From contig NZ_CP013909.1 of the NCBI RefSeq assembly GCF_001507645.1, positions 2,294,001 through 2,358,000 of the forward strand: 64,000 nt of DNA. The letters run 5' to 3'. Source of the stretch: Hymenobacter sedentarius (GTDB lineage: Bacteria; Bacteroidota; Bacteroidia; Cytophagales; Hymenobacteraceae). The notes beneath the pieces were generated by a model, which made no database searches, had not been told where the DNA came from, and saw nothing but the letters and a program-made list of their open reading frames with translations. A program made the position numbers and the translations under genes. Shown piece after piece: positions 40,955 to 49,794 of this stretch (its first letter is position 1; each line of letters begins with the position of its first letter).

Positions 40955-41728
40955 ATGCCCGCACCCGCCGCTACCTACGCCTCGCCCGCCGCCGAAAAAG
41001 CCTGGGCCGACCACGTCATTCTCGACCATTTCTACGGCCACCTGCCGCCCGAGCCGCGCCGCACGCCCATGCGCGAGCTGGTCTCGACCATTCTTTCGCA
41101 CCGCACCACCCACGCCGACGAGGAACTGGCCTACGACCGCATGCTGGAAACCTTCGGCGACTGGCCGGGGGTGCTGGCGGCGCCCACGGCCGAGCTGGCC
41201 CACGCCATTCGCACCACGCGCTGGCCCGATACGCAGGCGCCGCGCATTCAGGAAATCCTGCGCCGGATTCAGGCCGAAACCGGTGGGCCGTTTGACCTGG
41301 ACTTTCTGGCCGACTGGCCGCTGGAGCGCGCCATGGCCTGGCTCACCGAAATGCCCGGCATTGGGCTAAAAACGGCGTCGCTGCTGCTGCTTTTTAACTA
41401 CCACAAGCCCGTGCTCCCCGTGGATACGCACGTGCACCGGGTAGCCCAGCGCGTGGGGTTCCTGGGCCCCAAGGTGTCGGTGGAAAAGGCCCATGCGGTG
41501 CTGCTGGCGCTGCTGCCCGCCGATGCCGAAACGCTGTTCAACTTCCACAAGCACAACTACTGGCACGGGCAGCAAATTTGTTTTTTCCTGCGGCCCAACT
41601 GCCCGCGCTGCCCCCTGAAGGGCTTTTGCAACTACTACCTGGAGCATTACGGCGAAGCCACCGCTGAGGCGCTGGCTGCTACGCCTACGCAGTGGGACCC
41701 GGCTGCCTGGGGCAAGCTGCCGCATTAA
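40955..41728 (+). CDS. nth: Endonuclease III-type DNA glycosylase
   Basis: The 257-residue base-excision repair enzyme has a helix-hairpin-helix MPGIGLKTASLL with catalytic Lys139, the catalytic Asp157 in LPVDTHVHR (18 residues later, the same distance as Lys120/Asp138 in E. coli Nth) and a complete 4Fe-4S motif C-x6-C-x2-C-x5-C (CFFLRPNCPRCPLKGFC). It should remove oxidised pyrimidines. The ATG at 40955 is chosen because the terminator at 40857 lies inside the longer frame. It is ~45 residues longer than E. coli Nth, mostly at the N and C ends, and may be a paralogue with altered substrate range rather than the housekeeping copy. Confidence 0.88.
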   Translation: MPAPAATYASPAAEKAWADHVILDHFYGHLPPEPRRTPMRELVSTILSHRTTHADEELAYDRMLETFGDWPGVLAAPTAELAHAIRTTRWPDTQAPRIQEILRRIQAETGGPFDLDFLADWPLERAMAWLTEMPGIGLKTASLLLLFNYHKPVLPVDTHVHRVAQRVGFLGPKVSVEKAHAVLLALLPADAETLFNFHKHNYWHGQQICFFLRPNCPRCPLKGFCNYYLEHYGEATAEALAATPTQWDPAAWGKLPH

Positions 41729-41762
41729 GATACTCGAGCGAGGGGTTCTGGTACAACTAACT

Positions 41763-41855
41763 GTCATGCAGAGCGCAGCGAAGCATCTTGCCCGCTTCGT
41801 TGTGGCAGTGTTGATTATTTCCGAGGTAGAGATGCTTCGCTGCGCTCTGCATGAC
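41763..41855. repeat. Dispersed hairpin repeat, copy 2
   Basis: The arms gtcatgcagagcgcagcgaa ... and its complement are 26 bases each with a ~41-base centre. It lies between nth and the radical SAM gene, 49 bases before the latter's ATG. Confidence 0.88.
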
Positions 41856-41903
41856 GGCCAGTAAGTGTTCCCTGGGCACTTCAGTAACAAGTACCTTTAC
41901 ACC

Positions 41904-42887
41904 ATGCGCCTCATTAAGCACCCCGTTCTCTGCAATTACTACGTCACGTATCGCTGCAATGCGAAGTGCGCGTTTTGCGATATCTGGGAAAAGCCCTCGC
42001 CCTACATCACGCTGGAGGATGTGGCCCAAAACCTGCGCGACCTCAAGCGGCTGGGCGTTTCGGTGATTGACTTCACCGGCGGCGAGCCCCTGCTGCACCG
42101 CCAGCTACCCGAGTTCCTGGCCTTGGCGCGCGAGATGGGCTTCATCACCACCGTGACCACTAACGGGCTGCTGTATCCCAAGAACGCGGAGAAGCTGCGC
42201 GGACTGGTGGATATGCTGCACTTTTCGCTTGATTCGGCCGACCGCGCTACCCACGACCTGGGCCGTGGGGTGGCCTGCTACGATTTTGTGCTCGAAAGCA
42301 TTCGCGTGGCCAAGGCGCTGGGCGAGCGGCCGGACATCCTCTTCACCGTGTTCCGCAAAAACCTGGCGGACCTCGAAGCGGTGTACCGCGGCATTACCCA
42401 GCCCAACGGCCTGGTGCTCATCCTCAACCCCGCCTTCGAATACGGCGACGTGGAAACCGGCGAGCAGCTGACGCCCGAAGAGCTGGATTACCTCTCCGCC
42501 TTCGGCAAGCGCAAAGGCGTGTACCTGAACGAAGCGTTTATTGAGCTGCGGCGCGACGGCGGCAACCACGTAGCCGCGCCCGTGTGCCGGGCCGCCAGCA
42601 CCACGCTGGTCATTTCGCCCAGCAATGAGCTGGTGTTGCCCTGCTACCACCTCGGCGAGCAAAAATTTCCAATCGAAGGCAAGCTGTTTGACCTATATAA
42701 CGCGCCTGAAACGCAGCGCCTGGCGGCTCTCGAAGGCCGGCTGCCGGCCTGTGAGGGCTGTACCATCAATTGCTACATGCAGCCCAGCTTCGCGGTCGAA
42801 ACGAGCAAGTACTTCTGGCAGGCCCTGCCCAGCACGCTGAAGTATAACTGGGAAAAAGGCACGTGGAAGCGGTTGATTGGGGTGTAG
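41904..42887 (+). CDS. Radical SAM protein with a C-terminal cysteine region
   Basis: The 327-residue protein binds a 4Fe-4S cluster through Cys18-x3-Cys22-x2-Cys25 (CNAKCAFC). The GGEP motif (DFTGGEPLLH) contacts SAM. The C-terminal part has further cysteines (VCRAA, LPCYHLG, CEGCTINCYM) in a SPASM/twitch-like arrangement that could hold a second cluster. Such enzymes modify peptides, lipids or cofactors by radical chemistry; there is no precursor-peptide gene or partner next to it. It lies between two hairpin repeats, apart from any operon. The start at 41904 is preferred over an in-frame codon at 41865. Confidence 0.85.
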   Translation: MRLIKHPVLCNYYVTYRCNAKCAFCDIWEKPSPYITLEDVAQNLRDLKRLGVSVIDFTGGEPLLHRQLPEFLALAREMGFITTVTTNGLLYPKNAEKLRGLVDMLHFSLDSADRATHDLGRGVACYDFVLESIRVAKALGERPDILFTVFRKNLADLEAVYRGITQPNGLVLILNPAFEYGDVETGEQLTPEELDYLSAFGKRKGVYLNEAFIELRRDGGNHVAAPVCRAASTTLVISPSNELVLPCYHLGEQKFPIEGKLFDLYNAPETQRLAALEGRLPACEGCTINCYMQPSFAVETSKYFWQALPSTLKYNWEKGTWKRLIGV

Positions 42888-42912
42888 CTGGGTTCGTAGA
42901 GCTAATGCGTCT

Positions 42913-43049
42913 GTCATGCAGAGCGCAGCGAAGCATCTTATCGCCGCTGAACGAGTCGTCCGAACGTGAGAAGATGCTTCGCTGCGCTCTGCATGACCAA
43001 CGATTAAGTGAGTATTGAGGTAGAGATGCTTCGCTATGCTCTGCATGAC
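42913..43049. repeat. Dispersed hairpin repeat, copy 3, with an extra arm
   Basis: A full hairpin (arms 42913-42939 and 42971-42997) is followed by a third, right-hand arm at 43024-43049 with one change in its core (ctatgctctg). It looks like two partial insertions side by side or a partial duplication. Confidence 0.85.
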
Positions 43050-43056
43050 GTTCTTT

Positions 43057-43118
43057 TGCTCACTGCTCACTGCTCACTGCTCACTGCTCACTGCTCACTG
43101 CTCACTGCTCACTGCTCA
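43057..43118 (+). repeat. Tandem heptamer TGCTCAC, eight copies
   Basis: Eight perfect TGCTCAC units followed by a partial ninth end five bases before the carbonic-anhydrase-like ATG at 43124. Perfect tandem repeats of this length are prone to slippage. Confidence 0.93.
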
Positions 43119-43123
43119 AACCT

Positions 43124-43636
43124 ATGCCCGCCCTCATCCTCCCCGTAAACGGCCTCCATCCGCAAATTTCGCCCGACTGCTTTGTGGCTGATAATGCTAC
43201 CATCGTGGGCGATGTGGTGCTGGGCCGGGGCTGCACCGTCTGGTTTACGGCTGTGATTCGCGGCGATGTGCACCGCATCCGCATCGGCGAAGAAACCAAT
43301 ATTCAGGATGGCGCGGTGCTGCACTGCACTTACCAGAAAGCGCCGCTCACCATTGGCAGCCGCGTGAGCATTGGGCACCGCGCCCTCGTGCACGGCTGCA
43401 CCGTGGAAGATGACGTGCTCATCGGCATGGGCGCCATTGTGATGGACCACGCCGTGGTAGGCACCGGCTGCATTATCGCGGCCGGCGCGGTGGTGCTCGA
43501 GAATTTTGTGTGCGAGCCGGGGTACTTGTACGCGGGCGTGCCAGCCAAGAAAATCAAACCCGTGACGGAGGAGCAGCGGAAAGGGCTGGAGCGCACGGCC
43601 ACCAATTACCAGACTTACGCAAGCTGGTTGCAGTAG
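43124..43636 (+). CDS. Gamma-carbonic anhydrase family protein
   Basis: The 170-residue left-handed beta-helix protein shows hexapeptide repeats from about residue 20 to 135 (ATIVGDVVLGRGCTVW, DDVLIGMGAIVMDHAVVG) and a C-terminal helix. The metal-binding His residues of the family are visible in GAVLHCTYQK and IGHRALVHGC. The NIQDGAVLH segment is the usual signature. Members bind zinc or iron and hydrate CO2, though many bacterial ones are weak and may act otherwise. Eight copies of a heptamer sit directly before its start codon. Confidence 0.9.
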   Translation: MPALILPVNGLHPQISPDCFVADNATIVGDVVLGRGCTVWFTAVIRGDVHRIRIGEETNIQDGAVLHCTYQKAPLTIGSRVSIGHRALVHGCTVEDDVLIGMGAIVMDHAVVGTGCIIAAGAVVLENFVCEPGYLYAGVPAKKIKPVTEEQRKGLERTATNYQTYASWLQ

Positions 43637-43913
43637 GCGCAGGCTGGTGCGTGGCGGCAAATTGGCTAAAGTCGGCTCAATTTGACTTTTTAGAAACTCC
43701 TCAACGCCTGACGTGTCGGAGCTTCTTTTGCTCGGCAGTAGTCGACTTGTAAAGTCCGCAAAATGACTGTATTTATAGTCGTTGGGGCAGTTGGAGCCGC
43801 TTTTTTGCCTTCGATACGAAGAATGCAAAATCTAATGCATCCAAATTATGGCTTGGAACGAGTTGTGACTTTGGTGGTGCTTCGTTGCGCTTCTACCTCA
43901 TGCTTCGTAAACA

Positions 43914-44603
43914 ATGTCTATCTGCTGCCGCGCTGTTTGTGTGCTTTTTGGCTTCACGCTATCAGGGCTGATTGGTAGTTGCCAGCGCGCCAGTTACACA
44001 TTCCAAGCCGCTAATATGCAACAACAGCCAGAGCCCAATGCTCAGGTAGCTGCTGCAGCTACGCTTGCTGAGCCCGCCGAAGCAATTGAGCTAAAATACC
44101 AAAAGGCCAGGGGCATTCACCGGCCAGCAGCGCGCCGGGTATTTCCTCGGCGCATTGAGCCAATTGCTCGCAATGTGGCGCACCCAAGCCCTTCAAAAGC
44201 CGCAGCAATGGTACCAAGGCCGCGGGTTGAGCGGCATAAGGTCTCGCATGCAACTCAGCTGGCTCAACGACCAGCGCCGGACCCTGCGCGACACTACAGC
44301 AAGGGCCTGGCCGTGCTCTTGGCGGTACTATTTGGCTATTTGGGGGCACACCTGTTTTATCTAGGCGACCGGAAGCCGGCCCTTGCCTACCTGTTGACCA
44401 CGCTGGTGTGCATCGGGCTGATGCTAATCGCCGTTCCGGTGGCCAACTCGGCGGCTTTTGGTGCCGGCATGGGCGGGGCGGTTGTGGGCATTTTCCTCCT
44501 CCTGTTGGGCGCGGGCGGTATTGCTTATGTGTACCTGCGTGCGCTATTCGACGGCGTGCGCATCCTGGCCGGTGGGCTGGAGCCGGCGAATGGGAAGTTT
44601 TAA
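43914..44603 (+). CDS. TM2-domain lipoprotein-like protein
   Basis: The 229-residue protein has a putative lipoprotein signal (LFGFTLSGLIGSC, Cys ~23), then a proline- and arginine-rich linker (about 30-125) and two or three membrane segments beginning with the TM2 motif (GLAVLLAVLFGYLGAHLFYL then GDRKP). The Cys-ended signal combined with later membrane helices is unusual, so the real start could lie further down, at the ATG giving MQQQPEPNAQ. TM2 proteins are of unknown function. The 277 bases upstream hold no clear gene. Confidence 0.65.
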   Translation: MSICCRAVCVLFGFTLSGLIGSCQRASYTFQAANMQQQPEPNAQVAAAATLAEPAEAIELKYQKARGIHRPAARRVFPRRIEPIARNVAHPSPSKAAAMVPRPRVERHKVSHATQLAQRPAPDPARHYSKGLAVLLAVLFGYLGAHLFYLGDRKPALAYLLTTLVCIGLMLIAVPVANSAAFGAGMGGAVVGIFLLLLGAGGIAYVYLRALFDGVRILAGGLEPANGKF

Positions 44604-44650
44604 CGCGGTGTTTGGCAAGTCCTGGTTACGGCGCCAAGCATAAGCCAGGC

Positions 44651-45985
44651 CTATACCTCGTCGCCGATGTCGTTGCGCGGCTCGGCGCGTTCGGCCACGG
44701 TGGTCACGCGCAGCTGCACCAGCTCCACGGCGCGGCGCGAGCGCTGCAGCACCCGGAACTCGTAGGGGTCGAGCACGGCCACATCGCCCACTTCCGGGAT
44801 GCTGCCGTAGATGACGTTGAGCAGGCCGCCCACGGTTTCGTAGTCTTCGCCTTCGGGCAGGGGGAAGGGGAGGTATTCGTTGGCGTCGGAGATGGGCGTG
44901 GCGGGGTTTACACGGTATTCGTCCTCGGCCACTTTCTCCACCACCGGCACTTCGTTGTCGTACTCGTCCTGGATTTCGCCCACCAGCTCCTCCATGATGT
45001 CCTCGATGGTGACGATGCCCGACACGCCGCCGAACTCGTCGCTCACAATGGCCATCACAATGTGCTTGCGCTGGAACTGGCGCAGCAGCCGGTTGATTTT
45101 CTTGGTTTCGGGCACGAAGTAGGGCGGGCGCATGATGCGGGCCAGCTCCACAGGCTCGCCGCGCCGGATGATGGGCAGCAGGTCCTTCACGTTGAGCACG
45201 CCCACGATGTTGTCGATGTTGCCCTCGTACACCGGCATGCGCGAGTAGCCTTCGTTGAAGACGATGTCCAGAATCTGGTCCTCGGGCGCGTTCACGTCCA
45301 GGGCCGAGAGCTTGGTGCGGGGCACCATAATCTGCTTCACCATCCGGTCGTTGAACTGGAACACGTTCTCAATCAGCTCGTGCTCGGAGTCCTGAATCTC
45401 GCCGCTTTCCTTGCTTTGGTCCAGCAGCAGGCGCAGTTCGTCGGAGGTGTGCGCCTCGGTGCCGTGCGAGTTCTGAATGCCCACGGCGCCGAGCATCAGG
45501 TTGGAGGCTTTCGACAAGAACCACGTGAGCGGGCGCGTGATGTAGTAGAAGCCGCGCAGCGGCAGCACCAGCGCCAGGCTCACCGATTCGGGGCGCTGAA
45601 TGGCCAGCGCCTTCGGGAACAGCTCGCCGAATAGTACGTGCAGAAACGTCAGGATGATAAGCCCCAGGCCCACCGCAATGCTGTGCGCCGTGAGCGGCGC
45701 CACGTGCACGCCCAGGCGCGGCATCAGCCCCAGAAATATCTCGGTGAAGAGCTCCTCGCCCACGGCACCGAGTAGCAGCGAGGCAATGGTCACGCCGAGC
45801 TGGGTAGCCGAGAGGTAGTCGTAGAGTTTGTGCAACACACCCAGTGCTTGGCTGGCCATGCGGCTGCCCTCTTTGGCTTTTATCTCCAGTTGCGAAAGGC
45901 GCACGCGAATCAGCGAGAATTCGGCAGCCACGAAAAATCCGTTTACCAGAACGAGTAAAACGGTAAATAATATCTGTAAGCCCAT
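44651..45985 (-). CDS. CNNM/CorC-type (hemolysin family) membrane protein
   Basis: The 444-residue protein has an N-terminal CNNM domain with about four membrane helices (about 1-190), two CBS domains (about 205-330; MVPRTKLSALDV, MPVYEGNIDNIVGVLNVKDL) and a C-terminal CorC/HlyC domain (about 350-435; YLPFPLPEGEDYETVGG). Relatives transport or sense Mg2+ or Co2+, with CBS domains that bind adenine nucleotides. Despite the family name, haemolysis is not expected. The gene is divergent from dsbD, and a strong hairpin sits six bases before its start codon. Confidence 0.9.
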   Translation of the reverse strand: MGLQILFTVLLVLVNGFFVAAEFSLIRVRLSQLEIKAKEGSRMASQALGVLHKLYDYLSATQLGVTIASLLLGAVGEELFTEIFLGLMPRLGVHVAPLTAHSIAVGLGLIILTFLHVLFGELFPKALAIQRPESVSLALVLPLRGFYYITRPLTWFLSKASNLMLGAVGIQNSHGTEAHTSDELRLLLDQSKESGEIQDSEHELIENVFQFNDRMVKQIMVPRTKLSALDVNAPEDQILDIVFNEGYSRMPVYEGNIDNIVGVLNVKDLLPIIRRGEPVELARIMRPPYFVPETKKINRLLRQFQRKHIVMAIVSDEFGGVSGIVTIEDIMEELVGEIQDEYDNEVPVVEKVAEDEYRVNPATPISDANEYLPFPLPEGEDYETVGGLLNVIYGSIPEVGDVAVLDPYEFRVLQRSRRAVELVQLRVTTVAERAEPRNDIGDEV

Positions 45986-45991
45986 GTGAAT

Positions 45992-46021
45992 GGCCCCCTC
46001 GACGCGGTCGGTCTGGGGGCC
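45992..46021 (-). promoter_or_regulatory. Hairpin just upstream of the CNNM/CorC-type start codon
   Basis: GGCCCCC and GGGGGCC form a 7-bp all-GC stem with a 16-base loop; it ends six bases before the ATG on the minus strand, where ribosomes must bind. It is very likely part of the mRNA leader. Confidence 0.7.
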
Positions 46022-46030
46022 TTAGTTGCT

Positions 46031-46038
46031 CAAAAGTA
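46031..46038 (-). promoter_or_regulatory. Putative -7 promoter element of the CNNM/CorC-type gene
   Basis: On the minus strand TACTTTTG is an exact TAnnTTTG match. The transcript would start just before the hairpin at 45992-46021. No clear -33 element is seen. Confidence 0.45.
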
Positions 46039-46245
46039 CGGAGTTTAGCGTGGGCGGTTGGTCCGTTGAACTTTCCGGCCAACAGTTTGTGGTACGGACA
46101 CCCTTATTTTGTGGCCCAAAGTGCGTGTAAGCAATTGCGGAGGTAACCGTCTGCACCACGAAAGGAGCGGGAACGGATTCCGCAGCCAGCACCTTCTGCC
46201 AGGACGAAGGGGTAACACAATACACGATGCTTCTGGTTTGCAATT

Positions 46246-48471
46246 ATGAAGAATTATTTGATGGTTAAGTTCTTGTTGCTTTGGCTGGGTGTGGTGGTTC
46301 CGGCCACCGCTCAGATACTCACGCCCACGCACCTGAGCACGGCCCTGAGCCGCCCCACGGCCAAAGTGGGGGAGGAGATTGAGTTGGTGGTGAATGCCCG
46401 CATCGACGACAAATGGCACCTCTACGCCTCCGATTTCAGCGACGAAGTGGGGCCCGTGGTCTTCACCCTGACCTTCAAACCCAGCCCAGCTTATGCGTTG
46501 GTGGGCAAGCTGCAGTCCATTAAATCGCACCACGAGCAAGACGAAGTTTTTAAAGGGGAAGTGGCTTTTTGGGAAAAAACCGGCCAGATGCGCCAGCGCA
46601 TTAAAGTGCTGAAGCCCGGCCCGCTCACCATCACGGCCGCCGCCGACTACCAGAGCTGCACCACCGTGGACGGCCGCTGCGTGCCCGGCAACGAAACGCT
46701 GAGCTTCGGCCCCATCGCCGTGACGGGCGCCGCAGCCCCGGCCAAGAGTGTCGGGGCCGCCGACCCCAACCCGGGCCCCGCCAAAACAGAAGTAGCGACA
46801 GCTCCTGCGGCTGCCCCCGCAGTGGCTGCCCCGGCTGCTACGGCACCGGCCGATTCGGCCACGCAACTGGCCGCGGCCACCGCGCCGGCCCTGCCGGGCG
46901 ATGACGTGCCCAGCGCTGCCCAAGATGCCAAGGTGACGGCCGCCGCGCCGGCCGCAACCGCCACGGCCCCCGAAAACCCCGTGCGCAAGGCCGGGGGGCT
47001 GTGGGGCTTTGCTTTCCTGGCCTTCACCTTTGGGCTGGCTGCGCTGGTTACGCCCTGCGTGTTTCCCATGGTGCCCATGACGGTGTCGCTCTTCACCAGC
47101 GGCAACGACAGCCGCCAGCGCGGCATCCTCAAGGCCCTGGTGTACGGGGCCAGCATTATTGGCATTTACGTGCTGATGGGCGTGCTCGTGTCGGTGCTGC
47201 TGGGCGAAGATGGTCCCAACCTCATCAGTACCCACTGGCTGCCCAACCTGATATTCTTTGCGGTCTTTGTGGTGTTCGGCCTGTCGTTTTTGGGCTTATT
47301 TGAAATCACGCTACCCCACCAAATCGTGAACACCGTGGATACCCAGGCCGACAAAGGCGGTTGGGCGGGCATCTTTTTCATGGCCCTCACGCTGGTGGTG
47401 GTGTCGTTTTCGTGCACGGCGCCCATCGTGGGAAGCATTCTGAGTCTGGCCGCCCGAGGCGAGCGGATTCAGCCCATCGTGGGCATGCTGGGCTTCTCGC
47501 TGGCGTTTGCGCTGCCCTTCACGCTGTTCGCCATTTTCCCGTCGTGGCTGAAAAGCCTGCCCCGCTCCGGCGGCTGGCTCAACACGGTGAAGGTGGTCCT
47601 GGGCTTTGTGGAGCTGATGCTGGCCCTGAAATTCCTGAGCACCGCCGACCTGGCCTACCACTGGCAACTGCTCAACCGCGACGTGTACATCGTGCTGTGG
47701 ATTGTGCTGTCGGCGCTGCTGGGCTTTTATCTGCTGGGCAAGTTTCGCCTCTCGCACGACTCACCGCTCGACCACCTCAGCGTGGGCCGCTTGCTGATGG
47801 CCGTGCTGGCGTTTGCCTTCACCGTGTACCTGGTGCCGGGTTTGTTTGGGGCGCCGCTTCCCTTGCTGGCCGGCTACCTGCCGCCCCAGAGCAAGCACGA
47901 TTTTTCGCTGGCTACGGCCGAAAACGGCGGTAGCCCAGCCCTGGCCGCCAGCGGCAAGACGCAGCAGTGCGAGGCACCCCGCTTTGGCGAGTTTCTGGAG
48001 CTGCCCCACAACCTCAACGGCTACTTCGACCTGGAGCAGGCCAAGCGCTGCGCCCGCCAGCAGCACAAACCCATTTTTATCGACTTCACGGGCCATGCCT
48101 GCGTGAATTGCCGCAAGATGGAAGCAACCGTGTGGAGCGACCCGCAAGTACTCGAGCGCCTACGCAACGACTACGTGGTGGTGGCGCTGTACGTGGACGA
48201 CAAGACCGAGCTGCCCGAGAAAGAGTGGTACACCTCGGCCCGCGACCAGCAGCTCAAAACCACCCTGGGCAAGCAAAACGCCGACCTGCAGGTGACCCGC
48301 TACGGCTTCAACGCCCAGCCTTACTATGTGATTATCGACCCAGACGATGCCGCCAGCAAGCCCCTGATTGCGCCCATTGCCTACGAGCCCGACGTGGCCC
48401 AATTCAGCGCGTTTTTGCAGGCGGGCCTGCAGCAGTTCAGCAACCAGCGGGCGCCCGTGGCCAAGCGCTAA
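46246..48471 (+). CDS. dsbD: Thiol:disulfide interchange protein DsbD
   Basis: The 741-residue protein carries electrons from cytoplasmic thioredoxin to the periplasm. It has an N-terminal signal and DsbD alpha-like domain (about 20-165), an Ala/Pro-rich linker (about 165-245), an eight-helix membrane core with redox Cys271 (TPCVFP) and Cys390 (SCTAP), and a C-terminal thioredoxin-like domain with Cys619-x2-Cys622 (HACVNCRKM). All six functional regions are present, with the C-terminal domain carrying a Val-Asn dipeptide between the cysteines. The partner trxA is at 63189 in the same window. Confidence 0.93.
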   Translation: MKNYLMVKFLLLWLGVVVPATAQILTPTHLSTALSRPTAKVGEEIELVVNARIDDKWHLYASDFSDEVGPVVFTLTFKPSPAYALVGKLQSIKSHHEQDEVFKGEVAFWEKTGQMRQRIKVLKPGPLTITAAADYQSCTTVDGRCVPGNETLSFGPIAVTGAAAPAKSVGAADPNPGPAKTEVATAPAAAPAVAAPAATAPADSATQLAAATAPALPGDDVPSAAQDAKVTAAAPAATATAPENPVRKAGGLWGFAFLAFTFGLAALVTPCVFPMVPMTVSLFTSGNDSRQRGILKALVYGASIIGIYVLMGVLVSVLLGEDGPNLISTHWLPNLIFFAVFVVFGLSFLGLFEITLPHQIVNTVDTQADKGGWAGIFFMALTLVVVSFSCTAPIVGSILSLAARGERIQPIVGMLGFSLAFALPFTLFAIFPSWLKSLPRSGGWLNTVKVVLGFVELMLALKFLSTADLAYHWQLLNRDVYIVLWIVLSALLGFYLLGKFRLSHDSPLDHLSVGRLLMAVLAFAFTVYLVPGLFGAPLPLLAGYLPPQSKHDFSLATAENGGSPALAASGKTQQCEAPRFGEFLELPHNLNGYFDLEQAKRCARQQHKPIFIDFTGHACVNCRKMEATVWSDPQVLERLRNDYVVVALYVDDKTELPEKEWYTSARDQQLKTTLGKQNADLQVTRYGFNAQPYYVIIDPDDAASKPLIAPIAYEPDVAQFSAFLQAGLQQFSNQRAPVAKR

Positions 48472-48816
48472 GCCTGCGGTCGGCCAGCTCAACTCAGGCA
48501 AAAAACGATTTTCGTTAATGACGTTAAACACGAAGAGGCGGCCCCCACCCAGAGGCCGCCTCTTCCTTGTGTGAGGCGCGCACCCACCCAGATGCGCTGC
48601 CCCCTTTTCCCCTCTTCTCCTCTGTATCCAACCACGGCCGTAGTGAAAGGAATAAACCCTTCTGTGAGGAACTTAGCCCGCAATAGCGCTGACGTATCAG
48701 CGTTTGTGAGCACCTGCTTCTCTGCTACTTGATAGCCCTGGCTTTCAGCCTTGGATTGTGACAAATGTAATAGTATAAGAGAGTTAATGCAAACGACAAT
48801 GTTAAACAACGAAGAA
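48472..48816. other. Intergenic region after dsbD
   Basis: Besides the terminator at 48532 I see no gene. A minus-strand frame of 117 codons (48489-48842) has low-complexity content and crosses the terminator, so it is not taken as real. Confidence 0.5.
48532..48570. terminator. Terminator after dsbD
   Basis: GAAGAGGCGGCC pairs with GGCCGCCTCTTCC around a loop of about ten bases. The T run is weak. Confidence 0.7.
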
Positions 48817-48851
48817 TTTGCAAAAAACTTAATTATAACCACCTAGTTTTG
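48817..48851 (+). promoter_or_regulatory. Promoter of the Lrp/AsnC-type gene
   Basis: TTTG at 48817-48820 and TAGTTTTG at 48844-48851 (exact TAnnTTTG) are 23 bases apart, within an AT-rich stretch. The ATG is 29 bases downstream of the -7 element. Confidence 0.6.
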
Positions 48852-48879
48852 TATTTCCTTTAACTTCTACCTGCAGAAA

Positions 48880-49344
48880 ATGGCCAGAAATTACGAACTT
48901 GATGATACTGACCGGAATATCCTGAATTTGCTAATTCAGGATGCCAAAATGCCGTACACCGAAATTGCCCGCAAAGTCAACGTATCGGGCGGTACTGTGC
49001 ACGTGCGCATGGCCCGGCTCGAGGAAATCGGCATAGTGCAGGGAGCCACACTTCGCATTGATTATCAGAAGCTAGGCTACGGGGTAAATGCTTTCCTGGG
49101 CATTTACCTCCTGAAAAGCTCGGTGTACACCAGTGTGGTGAACCAGCTGCGTGAAATTCCGGAGGTGGTAAGCATTCACTTTACCACGGGGGCCTATGGC
49201 GTATTTGCCCGCTTAGTATGCCGCGACACCCAGCACCTGCGCGACGTGCTCCACGACCGCATTCAGCCCATCGACGGCATTGAGCGCACCGAAACGCTAA
49301 TTTCCTTGGAGGAAGTTATCAACCGCCCAGCCCAACTGACTTAA
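48880..49344 (+). CDS. Lrp/AsnC-family transcriptional regulator
   Basis: The 154-residue regulator has an N-terminal winged helix-turn-helix (DDTDRNILNLLIQDAKMPYT then EIARKVNVSGGTVHVRMARL) and a C-terminal RAM ligand-binding domain (about 70-150). Members bind amino acids and control amino-acid metabolism as octamers. No target gene is adjacent. It has its own well-formed promoter and is flanked downstream by the nested inverted repeats at 49365. Confidence 0.92.
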   Translation: MARNYELDDTDRNILNLLIQDAKMPYTEIARKVNVSGGTVHVRMARLEEIGIVQGATLRIDYQKLGYGVNAFLGIYLLKSSVYTSVVNQLREIPEVVSIHFTTGAYGVFARLVCRDTQHLRDVLHDRIQPIDGIERTETLISLEEVINRPAQLT

Positions 49345-49364
49345 CTCGTCGGGTTTAGGTTGGT

Positions 49365-49687
49365 CGGCGGCACCTCACCCCTGCCGGGCACGGCCCCAGC
49401 CCCTCTCCAGCGGAGAGGGGAGCCTGACGTAAACTGTCATTGCGAGTGAAGCGCAGCGGAACGCGGCAATCCGTCCTCTCTCTGCGACCAGCCCTGAGAA
49501 GTGATAAAGCCTTTTATGGAGAAAGCCCCGGTACTGCGCAGTGCCGGGGCTTTTCACATTAGTAGGCTGGTCGCAGAGAGAAGACGGATTGCTTCGTTGT
49601 GCCTTCTCGCAATGACAGAACCGCGCTGCTGTGGCTTCCCTCTCCCCATTGAGAGGGGCCGTGCCCGGCAGGGGTGAGGTGCCGCCG
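49365..49687. repeat. Three nested inverted repeats
   Basis: Outer arms (cggcggcacctcacccctgc ... with its complement ending gaggtgccgccg) enclose middle arms (ctgtcattgcgagtgaagcg ... with ...cttctcgcaatgacag). The middle arms extend through cctctctctgcgaccagc/gctggtcgcagagag. These enclose a terminator-like hairpin (aagccccggtactgcgcagt then gccggggctttt) at 49523-49553. The whole forms a concentric palindrome of about 323 bases with no gene inside. Confidence 0.88.
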
Positions 49688-49794
49688 GAGCGACGTTCTT
49701 TCCTCATGCGCCCTCATTTACTCCGCTCATCTTAAATCACCCTCTCCGGAATAGAGCCAGACCTGCCGGCGCAGCGTAATTTTGTGCCTCGCCC

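Noticed and set aside
43057..43118. CRISPR-like tandem repeats
   Set aside because: The unit is seven bases and directly repeated with no spacers, so it is a simple-sequence repeat.
48489..48842. A 117-codon minus-strand frame after dsbD
   Set aside because: It crosses the dsbD terminator and the Lrp promoter, and its translation has no coherent features.
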